A DNA stretch of 31,533 nucleotides, from positions 1 to 31,533 of the forward strand of contig JAWQRN010000316.1 of assembly GCA_033557685.1 (NCBI GenBank). The letters are read 5' to 3'. The position numbers were made by a program, and so were the translations under genes. Shown here in pieces: positions 21,691 through 30,887 of the stretch (the first letter of the stretch is position 1; each line of letters opens with the position of its first letter). The stretch is from Sperchopsis tessellata. Taxonomy: Eukaryota; Arthropoda; Insecta; Coleoptera; Hydrophilidae. The notes under the pieces were generated by a model, which saw only the letters and a program-made list of their open reading frames with translations, did no database searches and was not told the origin of the DNA.

Positions 21691-22430
21691 AGATCTAGAT
21701 ACGGAAAGATCACCTGATTTAAATTTCCACCTGCTCTGATGGACAACGCAATTTCAAGGTGCTCAGCAATACTTAATTTAGATCCTTTATTGTAGTGATG
21801 TAAAATCTTGACATCACGGGTGGAGTCAAAATCATGTCCCTCAGTGTTAATATGGACAGTAAAATTAGAAGTATACTTGACATTTCTAATACAACTAAGA
21901 TGTTCGTTGACCCGTGTTTGGAAAGAACGTCTAGTTTTCCCGATATAGGTTGCTGAACAGTTGGAACAGTTAAGAGAATAAACCCTCCGTTACACAAGGA
22001 TATGGTCCTTATTACGAACAAGAACACTTTTAAGGTTGTTCCTGCTTCCAAAAGAAATGGTTACACCCAGACGCTCGAACACAGCTGCAACTTCATAAGA
22101 TATGGGACCAACAAACGGTACAGAATACTTTTCCTCAATTGTAAAACCAGTAGTGGGTAGATAGTAAAAGTTACTGCAAATTTTATTGAGTCTTTGTAAT
22201 GAGGGGTAACGGATAATGATTATTCTGGGCGATATGCAAATTGGTTAAAATTTCGGAGACGAAACTTGCATAATTTAGGGGGACAGTGAATATTATATGG
22301 AATAAGCTAGTGAAAAATGCAAGTCTATGACATATGGGATGGGATATGAGTAATAACCAATGCAGTGATCTGTGTGTAATCCTCCTGTTTGCCTCTACTT
22401 CAACAGTAAAGTTAATGCATTTGCACAATA
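21690..22430 (-). pseudogene. Penelope-like element: end of reverse transcriptase plus GIY-YIG endonuclease
   Basis: In order on the minus strand: TVEVEANRRITHRSLHWLL with HPICHRLAFFTSLFHIIFTV (22250-22410), the segment after the polymerase. After a frameshift near 22195 come LQRLNKICSN and YSVPFVGPISYEVAAVFERL. A GIY-YIG domain follows, with VYSLNCSNCSATYIGKTRRS then FQTRVNEHLSCIRN (about 21880-21985). Last is a His-containing tail (HINTEGHDFD). This order is characteristic of endonuclease-positive Penelope-like elements. A stop before VYSL and the frameshift show it is dead. The 5' polymerase part is absent. Confidence 0.85.
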
Positions 22431-22475
22431 GACAGCACGAATGTTACTGTTGAAGTAGAGGCATACAGGAGGATC
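22379..22475. repeat. Hairpin: inverted duplication at the 5' edge of the Penelope-like fragment
   Basis: The plus-strand segment 22379-22410 (CCTCCTGTTTGCCTCTACTT and on) recurs inverted at 22443-22475 (TTACTGTTGAAGTAGAGGCA and on) with one mismatch over about 30 bp and a loop near 33 bp. The left arm lies inside the Penelope-like reading frame (the VEVEANRR part). The right arm is therefore an inverted copy of element sequence, not an unrelated terminator. Confidence 0.85.
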
Positions 22476-22529
22476 AAGTTTTTGATCTCTCTATTTCCCG
22501 TTTGTACTACTCCGTAACACTGTAGTTTC

Positions 22530-22980
22530 CAAATGTGTTATTTTGTAGCCCAATCAACGCTATGGCTTTTTACAATATTAGCTGAACGTATTGTTTATGT
22601 CATTTTCACCTGCCTCTTTGATTGCCAACACTGGAGTAATATGTCCTAGCGGCGCCGGAAAATTGAGTCACCTGATATAAGGTTAACTTTCTTTAAGCTC
22701 TCTTGAAGACCCAAGTTTATCATTATTGTCCCACAAGTTCTTATTTTATTTTGCAGGAGTGCTTCACTGGTTTGTACACTATTATAGTAATTGTCCTTGT
22801 ATAAGTGATGCCACAAATTAACGTAGGGTTCTAGGAGACCTACAGTTGTTTGCAGTATTGGACTTCCTTGCCCACAATATATTTCCAAATTACAAATATA
22901 TCCTGTAGTAGCTTCACACACTGTTGGTATAAGAACATCATATTTTATACATTTTTTTAATTCAGAAGCGGTCATATCTT
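22530..22980 (-). pseudogene. piggyBac-type transposase, C-terminal catalytic part
   Basis: The minus strand contains KKCIKYDVLIPTVCEATTGY, ICNLEIYCGQG, LLEPYVNLWHHLYKDNYYNS and NKIRTCGTIMINLGLQESLK. Across a stop it continues DILLQCWQSKRQVKM and ANIVKSHSVD. These are conserved blocks of piggyBac-derived transposases; the Asp in the DNYYNS box is a member of the catalytic triad (family knowledge). The reading frame is open from 22975 to 22646 and then stopped. The region between the N-terminal part and this block is missing. Confidence 0.85.
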
Positions 22981-23006
22981 ATCACTTTACAGATTAAGCC
23001 TTATCT

Positions 23007-23339
23007 CTAAAGCGCAATTCGTTTTGCGCGTGGTAGCGGGTAACGATAACCAATAATATTTTCAGAATTGCCAGGTAATATACTAATACCAGTCTGTCCT
23101 AAAAACGGTTCTATAATAGGTGGGTTGTCTTTTTCAGACCACTTTGTTATTACTTCTTCATTATCACTTATTTCAGAGTCGCTAAACTGTAACGGTAACA
23201 CCCGGTTTCTTTTACGTATGAATACTTCTTTGTCATTTTCACTATCAGTATCAAATTGTGGCAAATCATTATGGCTTGAATGTGCCAATATATTATCGGC
23301 AAATATTACATCATCACTCTCGTAATTTTGAGAAGCCAT
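23007..23339 (-). pseudogene. piggyBac-type transposase, N-terminal part
   Basis: A 110-codon frame starts MASQNYESDDVIFADNILAH, is rich in Asp/Glu/Ser, and contains TKWSEKDNPPIIEPFLGQTG with GISIL. An acidic start followed by W....P....FLG..GI is usual in piggyBac transposases. It stops after RAKRIAL. The next visible block (22975) corresponds to about 150 residues further on in a full-length transposase of roughly 550-600 residues. A plus-strand frame over the same bases (23068-23325) is a shadow. Confidence 0.75.
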
Positions 23340-23637
23340 TTTAAATTTAAAAAAAATTGAAAAACAAATACAATAACGATAATTTTGAAAAATAGTCTTT
23401 AAACTATACAGTTGAACGTTACGATTAAACTGAATAATTTACTGTAAAAATCACTTTACTTAACTTTTAAGAGAATTATATTTGTACTTGCTCATACACA
23501 AAATGTATTAATACCTGACACGCCTTTCAACATCAGTCAACGGTACAGGATATTAATACCTTTCCACACAAAACGTGTTAAGATCGTAATCCAAATTAGT
23601 GTGGAGCTGATAGGCCTTCCCATATTTTACCTAATAT

Positions 23638-23870
23638 AAACTAAGGGTAAGTGGTGCCAATTTGTACTCTCATTCTCAATATCTAACAACAACTATAGGT
23701 GAGTGGAGCCTATATATACTATAAATCGATATTTAACAAGAACTATAAGTAAGTGGAGTCAATGAGCCCTCTTATTTTTTACTAAATGACCTCACTTGTG
23801 GATGAATGACTCCAATATGTACTGTCATTCTATATCTAACAACTGTGTGGGTGGAGCATTTGTGAATTTC
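23638..23870 (+). repeat. Degenerate tandem repeat, about 50-60 bp period
   Basis: Three to four diverged units share GTAAGTGG(A/T)G(C/T)C, then TATATCTAACAACAACTATA or a variant. Copies of the ATCTAACAA(C/G)AACTATA part end near 23697, 23747 and 23850. Each is followed by G(A/G)GTGGAG(C/T). There is no coding potential. It lies just beyond the piggyBac N-terminal end and may belong to that element's flank. Confidence 0.55.
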
Positions 23871-25284
23871 AATACCTATATATCAATTAAAATCCGCAGG
23901 GGGAGTTCAAGTAACTTCATCATGTCTAATTACTAATGATCTTGAGCGCAACAAGTTTGATATGACTAAAATTGTCGACGTGCTAGTTTTATTTTGTATT
24001 TTCAATTATTCTTCGCTGCAGTGATATCAACTGTGATTGCTGTGATTTGTATTATGCGTGTCAGTTATGTTTTGAATCAATACAGATGCATATATTGAAA
24101 CTGTTTAGAGATTATTTAACGTGCCCTTCTGTTTCGGAGGTCATTATGAACCTACACTTGACAACACTGGCAATATTCCTCTCTTGTGATCTCCATAGTA
24201 AGGTTTTTCTCCGTTTTATCAAATTTTTTAGTTCTGACGGTGTCTCGGTTATTTTATTTGAATTTTTTCTTTTCCTCTAACCGATATGGTTTAATTCTTA
24301 TTGATTAGGAACGGTGTCTTATATTTCTAATCTTTTACAAGTCCAAATCCATAACATGCCAGATAAGCTAACTCATTGAAGTAAGTCCTAATCTATGATC
24401 ACAAATACTTAAGTACTTTATATTTATAATTATAATTTTATGTGTAGTTTTTATTTAAGATAATGTAAGTTCGTATAATTTACAGACCTAGGATTGTCGT
24501 ATCGTTACAGTAGTGCTTAGATTATCTTTACATGCAATTTTTTTATAAGCACTTCAATTTAAGCCTGGAATAAACAAAATCATGACTTTCATCTACCTGA
24601 CGATGCAGACGTAATATGTAGCAAAATAATTTTTAGCAAATTTGCTATAATTAAATTAGGAATGATAATGTGCGGTGACAACGTGTATACAGTTTTCATA
24701 TAAGGGCAGTAGTCATATCGTAGCAGAACTGCCCTAGTTATCTTTTTCTCCGTAATCTTATTAGTTTATGTTTTAGATAAATATAAATCCAGATGTTGTT
24801 TACTAAGTCACAAGTGCAGAGTAAAATTAAATTAAAACCATAAAAAAGCAACCTGATGTTCTGCAAATTAAGACAACCGTGGTGTGGACTTCTTGTACAG
24901 TAACAAAGACACAATTTTCTCTCATAAATATATGCAGATGAATTCAGTAAAAATAATTTTTAATAACGTAGAAAACTTTAATGGTTTAATTAAGCAATGC
25001 CTAATCTCTGGTGTTGATAAATTAAAACTTGTACAAGAGGACAGGGTAGGGTTTAACTACGGTGCATATCTAATTGCCCTACAAGGTAACATTTTGCATA
25101 CTAATTTAACAACTTAAACTTAAATTTACATATTTAATTACCGATTTTAGCAAATGAATCTACCTTTACTTATTTTCCTGCCTCATAATGAAATTTTCAA
25201 CTCATTTCGTAATTTCCTTATTCAGATGTGGTTGTTTCATGATACGTGTAGCAATAATACGAGTTTACTAGAATAGCAGAATCC

Positions 25285-25661
25285 CAGGCAATGACAAAAA
25301 GAAAAAGAAACCAACAACAAATTTCCTAACGGGCTGTATGAAGAAGACACCAGAAAATGACTCAGTTCGGATAAATAGGCAACATTTCTATAAATTATTA
25401 TGCAAGTAGGTCAGCAATTCTACAAAAACCTATGAGGTTTCAAAACCAAAATTAAAATATTCTAAAATTGATCATTATCCTATTGTCATGTTGGTAACAA
25501 AATTGCATATGATAAATACCATTAGATAAATAGGTAAAGACATAGGTGTCTATGCTAAGAAGGGTGAAGGTAAGTGATAAGCAATCAGAGGGGTATATAC
25601 CTAAATAAAGAAGGAAAAAAACTCCAGTCAATAACAAAAAGAAATCAACAACAACTTAGGA
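25285..25661 (+). repeat. Direct repeat in the tail of a Penelope-like fragment
   Basis: CCAGGCAATGACAAAAAGAA (from 25285) and CCAGTCAATAACAAAAAGAA (from 25624) both continue with A(A)CCAACAACAA or ATCAACAACAAC-like sequence for about 40 bp. The spacing is 339 bp. The second copy abuts the end of the Penelope-like coding remnant, so these are probably two copies of its 3' segment. Confidence 0.55.
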
Positions 25662-25676
25662 GAAATGCATAGAGTG

Positions 25677-26065
25677 TCAAGCCTTCAATATCAGACTTTG
25701 CCTTAATGGAACAGGAATAATGGCGAAAAATATGAAAAGCCTCCAATCATTTTCATTTGTGCAGGTTGGCTTCACAAAGTCCATCACATGCGAGTTTTGA
25801 AAACATGGCAAGCTAATGTGCATCGAGACGAAACTTAGCGTCGCTCCTATAGAGTCCTTTACTACATTACTACGTTCATGTGCAGGAGTAAGGTTCTTCA
25901 CAGATGAATACAAAGACCCAAAATTCAGTAAGTTATAATTTGCAATCCTGATGTCAGCACCATGGAACAGTTTCAAGATTTTTGAATTTATCTCCTTAAT
26001 ATAAGGGAATTTTCCGTATTTGATTAACGGGACGGCAGCAAAGTACACTTTTGGAAGAAGTTTCG
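25677..26065 (-). pseudogene. Second Penelope-like element fragment, linker and endonuclease tail
   Basis: The minus-strand frame reads KYGKFPYIKEINSKILKLFH, GADIRIANYNLLNFGSLYSS, VKNLTPAHERSNVV, then QNSHVMDFVKPTCTNENDWR. The first parts match the linker before GIY-YIG in Penelope-like elements. The HVMDF...ENDW tail matches the segment after it. The GIY-YIG core itself (usually about 50 residues) is largely missing or scrambled (IGATLSFVSMHIS). It differs clearly from the fragment at 21690-22430, so two lineages are present. Confidence 0.65.
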
Positions 26066-26336
26066 TATTAAGATCATCAGGTGGTTATTGTCGAATGGAT
26101 ATCCTCCACTGATGATTTCGAATATGTTGATTCCTCTGAATGTTGTTACACCACCTGCTGCTCTTAATATGAACCTTCTTCAAAAGTGGACTTTGCTGCA
26201 AGTGAAAGTATCTTGAATACACACATTGCTTCTTATGTGCTTTGTTTCGTGTACATGTTTTGACCACTTCTCCAGAAGTATGTGACGACCTACTTTCTTC
26301 TTAATCCGCAAGCCGATCCAATATTCCAATGCTTAA

Positions 26337-26515
26337 TCGCGTCCAGAGATGGTCTGCCAGTAGCAGATACAAGGTATCTATAAAAGTAGTCAGTTGGTAG
26401 AAATATTGTAGATTAGATACTTATATTGTTAAATCTTCTGAAAATACCAACGAGCTGGAAATATACGTTCACTTCACTAAACAATTTACGTCCGTCTTAA
26501 GCGAGACGTTCAAAA
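26337..26515 (+). repeat. Dispersed repeat, copy 2
   Basis: Same orientation and overall order as copy 1 at 4178-4395, with the best match over CGCGTCCAG...TTGGTAGAAATATT. It is shorter by about 40 bp through an internal gap after the AAATATT stretch. It lies about 200 bp from the exon for helix 7. Confidence 0.6.
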
Positions 26516-26719
26516 GATCCTTCGACAGCATATACATTTAGCTCTTCTAGTGGCATCCTTTTAGTCTATTCATTTAAACAATTCGATCCTAGCGATTAAA
26601 CATTTAGGTCCTATCGAGACCACGGCATGCGTACTCTAATATACGTATTTGTTAATAATGTATGACTTATGAAAGGTTATATTACAATTATAATGTGTTT
26701 ATGGATAATTAAAACTTAC

Positions 26720-26887
26720 TTTGGTATTGTCGAGAGTTGCATAATGCACATAGCAAGGAAAATTGCGGCGGCACAGGCGATATAGTACCGGAACTCCGGG
26801 TCAGGTTGACTTCGGTATTCTGTCTCATGTCGACGATTTCGGAACCACAACACTGCAGGATGAAGATCTTCGCTGCTCCACCACTTC
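26720..26887 (-). CDS. Ac76E: Adenylyl cyclase exon: end of C1b linker and membrane helix 7
   Basis: A 168-bp exon (one base, 55 codons, two bases) has acceptor TTACAG (26888-26889) and donor AA|GTAAGT (26714-26719). The peptide starts KWWSSEDLHPAVLWFRN, continues RRHETEYRSQPDPEFRYY, then the hydrophobic IACAAAIFLAMCIMQL, and ends STIP. The short linker E.EYR..PD..F.YYIACA entering helix 7 is typical of AC2-class enzymes. The intron on its 3' side is about 10.4 kb, the longest here, and holds most of the transposon remains. Confidence 0.9.
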
Positions 26888-27562
26888 CTGTAACAAGGAA
26901 ACAATATATATATATTTACTCCGAGCATTACTATAATGTATTATTGTAACCCTATTCTCGTTAACGATATATACATAGGAAGGAGTAATTTGTTTGTGTA
27001 TCTCAGGAAGTTCCAATGATTTATCTAGTGCTTTTACAAAGACAATCCCACAGAATTTATAATAATGCAAGTTTCTCAAGTGATTGTCTTGGGTAAATAT
27101 AAACATAGAAACTGATTAAAGTTACTTTACGGTGTAATATGTATAAAGTCCCATTACGTGATGATTACGGTTTGTGAAGAAAATCTGAGGGAGGACTAAA
27201 TTATACATGATTCTAATAGTATTCCTAACTGTAGTACTTAGAAATTCACTTAAAGTTTAACTGTAATCTACTAGATTTAAACGCAAATATGGTTAATTAA
27301 ACTTACAAGATGGTAGGAACGCAAATTTCAAATAGAAAAAAAAAGAATTTGTAAAAAAGATTTTAAATTCACATACTTTTTAAAGTTGTGATCTTAAAAC
27401 ACCAGGACACGAATTTTTTCAGCAGATGTCCCAGAACAACAATTTCCAATAAATGATAACTCCAAGACAACTTTGAAAAGAGATAAATCTTCATGAAAAA
27501 TGCAAAGTTAATCATGTGCAATTTTATACAAGGTAAGCAATGATGCAACTTTAAAAATATAC

Positions 27563-27588
27563 CTTTGCCATTCATTATCTATCGATGC
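27563..27588 (-). CDS. Ac76E: Probable 26-bp microexon of the adenylyl cyclase C1b linker
   Basis: The 26 bp encode ASIDNEWQ plus AG. The candidate lies between an AAAACAG acceptor (27589-27590) and an AAG|GTATAT donor (27557-27562). With it, the upstream exon (ending phase 0 at ...VPGMQ) joins in frame to exon 26720-26887, and the split codon becomes AG|G (Arg), followed by KWW. Without it, that reading of the upstream exon would hit a stop. The splice sites are weaker than those of the other exons, so phase is the main support. An alternative is direct joining of 30401-30459 in another frame. Confidence 0.5.
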
Positions 27589-28047
27589 CTGTTTTCGGAT
27601 AATTAGACCAAAGCAAATCAAACATAAAATTATTTCGTAAAATTTGTGTAGACCAAATATATTGGGTTTCAAAGAAATGTTTTCGTATGGAATATTATTT
27701 TTCAAAACTATAAAGAATTCTCCGTTAGATGCTGCCTATTATGAGCCATGCTGACTTTATTGAAGAGTAGACAATATTGACAGGGTTTAGGTAATCTAGA
27801 GAATTCACTTATATAAGAGATATAGGTTTTGGAAAGGAACGAATATGTTGCTGACGAGTAGGGGTGTTCCATATTACACATGCAAGGATGAAGGTTCAGA
27901 AGAGAAACACCAACTGTCTATAAATTATTTACTTATAACCTCGTCAGCTAGTTTCGAGTCATCTGGCCTTAACTTCAGGACAAACTAATTAATTGGAGAT
28001 TAAAACCAAAGTGGCTGACCTCTGGTGAGCAGAAGTGCAACCCTCAG

Positions 28048-28342
28048 ATGGTGGATTGGTTTCACTTGTTAGATCTGTTTAGCGTGCATTTCGCAATCGA
28101 TGGGACGATAGAAAAGCAAACAATAGCTCATGTGGAACTTAAAAACCTAGCAAGGAAGGGAAATAAATGTTCGGTGCCTCATTGTGACAGTGAAGCAACT
28201 GGTGGATTTTCTTTCCATTTATTTCCAAAGGACAAAGTCAGACAAAAAGTATGGTTACATGTTTTAAAAATTGGGAAGAAAGTATCAAAAATAATGGTCG
28301 TGTGTGGAGAAAATTTCAAACCTGACGATTTTTTCTATTTTG
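28048..28342 (+). pseudogene. THAP-type zinc-finger exon, zinc ligand altered
   Basis: The plus-strand frame contains KCSVPHCDSEATGGFSFHLF, PKDKVRQKVWLHVLKI and VVCGENFKPDDFF. This is a THAP DNA-binding domain: Cys-x4-Cys (28168-28185), FxLFPKD, the conserved Trp (28252-28254) and C-x2-(H)-F-x-PDDF. The last ligand, normally His, is Asn (codon 28312-28314). A GTAAGT donor follows at 28343, giving the layout of a spliced first coding exon. The start ATG at 28048 is only the first in frame and adds an unusual 40-residue leader. No downstream exon is visible. It may be a relic of a P-element-like transposon or of a host THAP gene. Confidence 0.6.
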
Positions 28343-30400
28343 GTAAGTGAATTATTCAAAATCTGTACTGTATTTACACTAGACATATAATTAGTCAAGA
28401 AATCTATACATATTTGTATCATAATCTATAACATCTTTTGATTTGTATATAGGAAATAATTTATTGATATGCCAAGTACCTACCTAGGTACATTTTTACT
28501 GCGTGCCTGCACAAAATGTACAATCCACTAAAAGGAGGGCAAATACCTACTGCAGTTGCCTAATTACTGTAGTTTTCAATAGGTAGTATCAGCGACATCA
28601 TATTTTAGGCTGTAAGTTTATAGGAGGTGAATCTAAGAGAATGCTAACTGCTGGAGAACAATTTAACATTTATTTCATGAGGCCTTTGATCCAAATGCGA
28701 TGTTTGCAGACACAATGAAAATATTTGGATCTCGGCGTCCGTCTTTACTATCACGCCACATTCGATCAGGTGATTTGTCTTGATAATTTAAGCACTTTAT
28801 CACAGCATAAACACGCAATGTAAACAATGCAATCTATACATCATCTGACGGCCATCTTGGATTTAATGCTAGCGCCCCTTGGGATCTTTTAATCGCCAAT
28901 AAAGATAATAATACAAAGGACAAATGAGAAAATGTCTCGAGCCGAAATTACGGTCGATTAGATTATAAGTAATTAGTTTATAGGCAGTTGACGTTTCCTT
29001 TCTGGGCCATCACCCTTGCATGTGTTTGGAAAGAAAAACAAAAACATAGAATTTGAAATAAACGAGAAACGTAAAAAATGGAAAGAAATATTAATAACGA
29101 TTGTCGATGTTAGTAAGAAATTTGGCTACATTCGGGTTATTTGGAAGACGTAGGGAAAATATTGCAAATGCAGGTCATTCAACCAGATTTTTTAAAATAA
29201 TTATTGACCCTCCCTCCAGATATGATTCCTCGTTAAGGGCTCATATTATAATCTATCTAAATAGTATTAAGATTATTATATTAGAAATATTACAAAGTAG
29301 CTTAGGAAACAAACATATATAGTTATAGTTTATTGAGACATCTATCTACAAAAATGTTACTGACATTTAAGTATAATTTCTAAAAGATTTTAAGAAGCGT
29401 TGCGTAGAAAATACCAATTTAATGTCTAAATAGGTTAGGTCCAATGCTTAAACTGCACTAATTCAAAATAAATATCTTCGTCTCGTCTGTAATGCAGTCA
29501 GGTATACACGTATAACAGATTTACAGGGATCATGCCTTTAGATGAATACATAATAAAGTCCGCAGACAAATTCTACAGGCAACACAACCAAGAAAACCCG
29601 CTTATAAGTAATATAATAAACATAAGAAGCAATAATACCCCCTTCAGAATCAAACGTCAACTTTCCTACCAAACACTTACCAATTTCGATCCAAATCCAT
29701 AACGAAACCGGTTTCTTCTTTTATTCATCATTTAGTATTTCAAAACTAGTCACATTTACAAAATTTCAACTATCTTAAATATGATTTTTAACTTTTTTAC
29801 CTATACAAGCTAGATAGTCTTTCAGTAACACACAATAAGAGCAACACCTTTAATTATATTGCATTAATTATCAGAAGAAGAAAGTCGTTAAAGTATCAAA
29901 GTGTGGCAATTAGCAGACGTTTTCTGTAGGCGGGCCACGAAATGCTCTCAACACCAAACCTTTATACTTTATGACTTCTTTGTAAATACTAAATTCTGTA
30001 CATAATTTTATTTTAAGTTTGATAGCATGTAACAATAGGCAATAAATATTACTTGATTTGGGTGCTTTATATCTGGGAATCGAGTAGAGAGATCACGTGA
30101 GGAAGATTTAAGTTACATTGATGCAAATAATCAAAAAAGTAACAACTTCGTTTAAAACATTTGCTAAAGAACTAGTCCATTTGTTAATAATTGTTGAAAT
30201 TTTAACCCGTGTACTTTAAAAAATAAAGAGAGATTTTCGTCACAGAGTTCTTATAGACGACCATGTTTCAGGGGTATTATATCTTTTATTTTGTCAAATT
30301 CTAGTTCGTAGATTTACACTCATGTAGTCAATCATCTTATTTGACAAAAAATACTTAAACGTTTACCCTGTCACAAAAATGTAAGAGTAGATAAACTTAC

Positions 30401-30459
30401 TTGCATTCCAGGCACGTACTCCGGTCTGGCAATAGGTTGGATTCTATCATCGCCATGCT
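30401..30459 (-). CDS. Ac76E: Probable adenylyl cyclase exon in the C1b linker
   Basis: A 59-bp exon candidate lies between acceptor TTCACAG (30460-30461) and donor CAA|GTAAGT (30395-30400). The preferred frame gives E-HGDDRIQPIARPEYVPGMQ, a polar segment suitable for C1b, ending in phase 0 so that the 26-bp microexon follows. The competing frame (SMAMIESNLLPDRSTCLECK) would splice straight to exon 26720-26887. Both are open. C1b is poorly conserved, so homology memory cannot decide; a transcript would. The donor is strong. Confidence 0.6.
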
Positions 30460-30869
30460 CTGTGAACAAATCCAATTTTATATTATTTTCTTTCGTGCAA
30501 ATGTTTCCAGTGTTTTAGCTTGTATAAAAAAAACAAAAGGAATATTATTATACTTATTTCTATTCAAACGTTATAAGAGAACATGAATACAAATTTCGTT
30601 AAAATCAACAAACACACAGGGTTTACCACAAAACGAAAACTATCAGTTTTTATGCACTTATAAAGTAGTTTGTGTGGTGCTTGTTTAGTTGAGGATTACT
30701 ATCATATAATGAAAGTCTTTTTTAATATTGGCTATTCTATTTACTATGCTTTTTAAAATATTAATGTTGAGACTTTCATTAAATGATAAGTTAAATTGTT
30801 AGAAAAACTTCACACTCATGTTGTTAGAGTTTTACAAGTTGCATTATATTATTTTACCAAATTACTGAC

Positions 30870-30887
30870 CTGATTGTATGGCAACGA
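30870..30887 (-). CDS. Ac76E: Possible 18-bp microexon of the adenylyl cyclase
   Basis: An 18-bp segment is bounded by a strong acceptor (polypyrimidine then TTTTTCAG, AG at 30888-30889) and a CAG|GTCAGT donor (30864-30869). In the frame required by exon 30401-30459 it reads (x)VAIQS with the last G completing Glu. It adds exactly six codons, so it could be a cassette exon without changing frame. Only splice-site strength and phase support it; no homology can be judged in six codons. Confidence 0.4.

Larger units (their letters stand above)
16364..26719 (-). other. Intron of the adenylyl cyclase gene (about 10.4 kb)
   Basis: It lies between the exon for helix 7 and the exon for helices 8-9. 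It contains a nested group of non-LTR and foldback elements (about 16745-19905), two Penelope-like fragments, a deleted piggyBac, a tandem repeat and one copy of the dispersed repeat. I recognise nothing in 19910-21380, 23350-23630 or 23880-25280. Confidence 0.8.
26888..30400 (-). other. Intron region of the adenylyl cyclase upstream of helix 7
   Basis: Apart from the probable 26-bp microexon (27563-27588) and the plus-strand THAP exon (28048-28342), I recognise nothing here. It is AT-rich with short chance frames. A YY1-like CCAAGATGGCC on the minus strand near 28855 is isolated. Confidence 0.6.
868..30887 (-). other. Ac76E: Gene span: adenylyl cyclase, AC2/Ac76E class, partial at both ends
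   Basis: This is a multi-exon gene for a transmembrane adenylyl cyclase, which makes cAMP from ATP at the plasma membrane under G-protein control. I joined exons by splice sites and phase. The visible protein runs from the C1b linker through membrane helices 7-12 and into the C2 catalytic domain. C2 carries family signatures such as NILPAHVAEHFL, VMFASIPNYKEFY, NKQGLECLRLLNEI and KIKTIGSTYM, which match the AC2/4/7 group. The QINRDSFQRF segment is, from memory, typical of insect Ac76E; this was not searched. The first half of the protein lies beyond 31533 and the end of C2 lies before position 1. Visible introns range from about 0.3 to 10.4 kb, and the long ones are loaded with transposons. 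The class is firm; the exact orthologue is likely but unproven. Confidence 0.85.

Noticed and set aside
26060..26100. Minus-strand CTGATGATCTTAATACGAAAC as a hammerhead ribozyme beside a Penelope-like element
   Set aside because: Stem II would start with mismatched bases, and no stem I or III partner was visible. Suggestive only because such elements can carry these ribozymes.
27301..27390. Possible exon ending in CTT|GTAAGT on the minus strand
   Set aside because: Its only open frame is a low-complexity Phe/Lys peptide, and its phase does not join the neighbouring cyclase exons.
28840..28860. CCAAGATGGCC as a promoter-type YY1 site for the cyclase or THAP exon
   Set aside because: A single short match without TATA, initiator or a first exon nearby.
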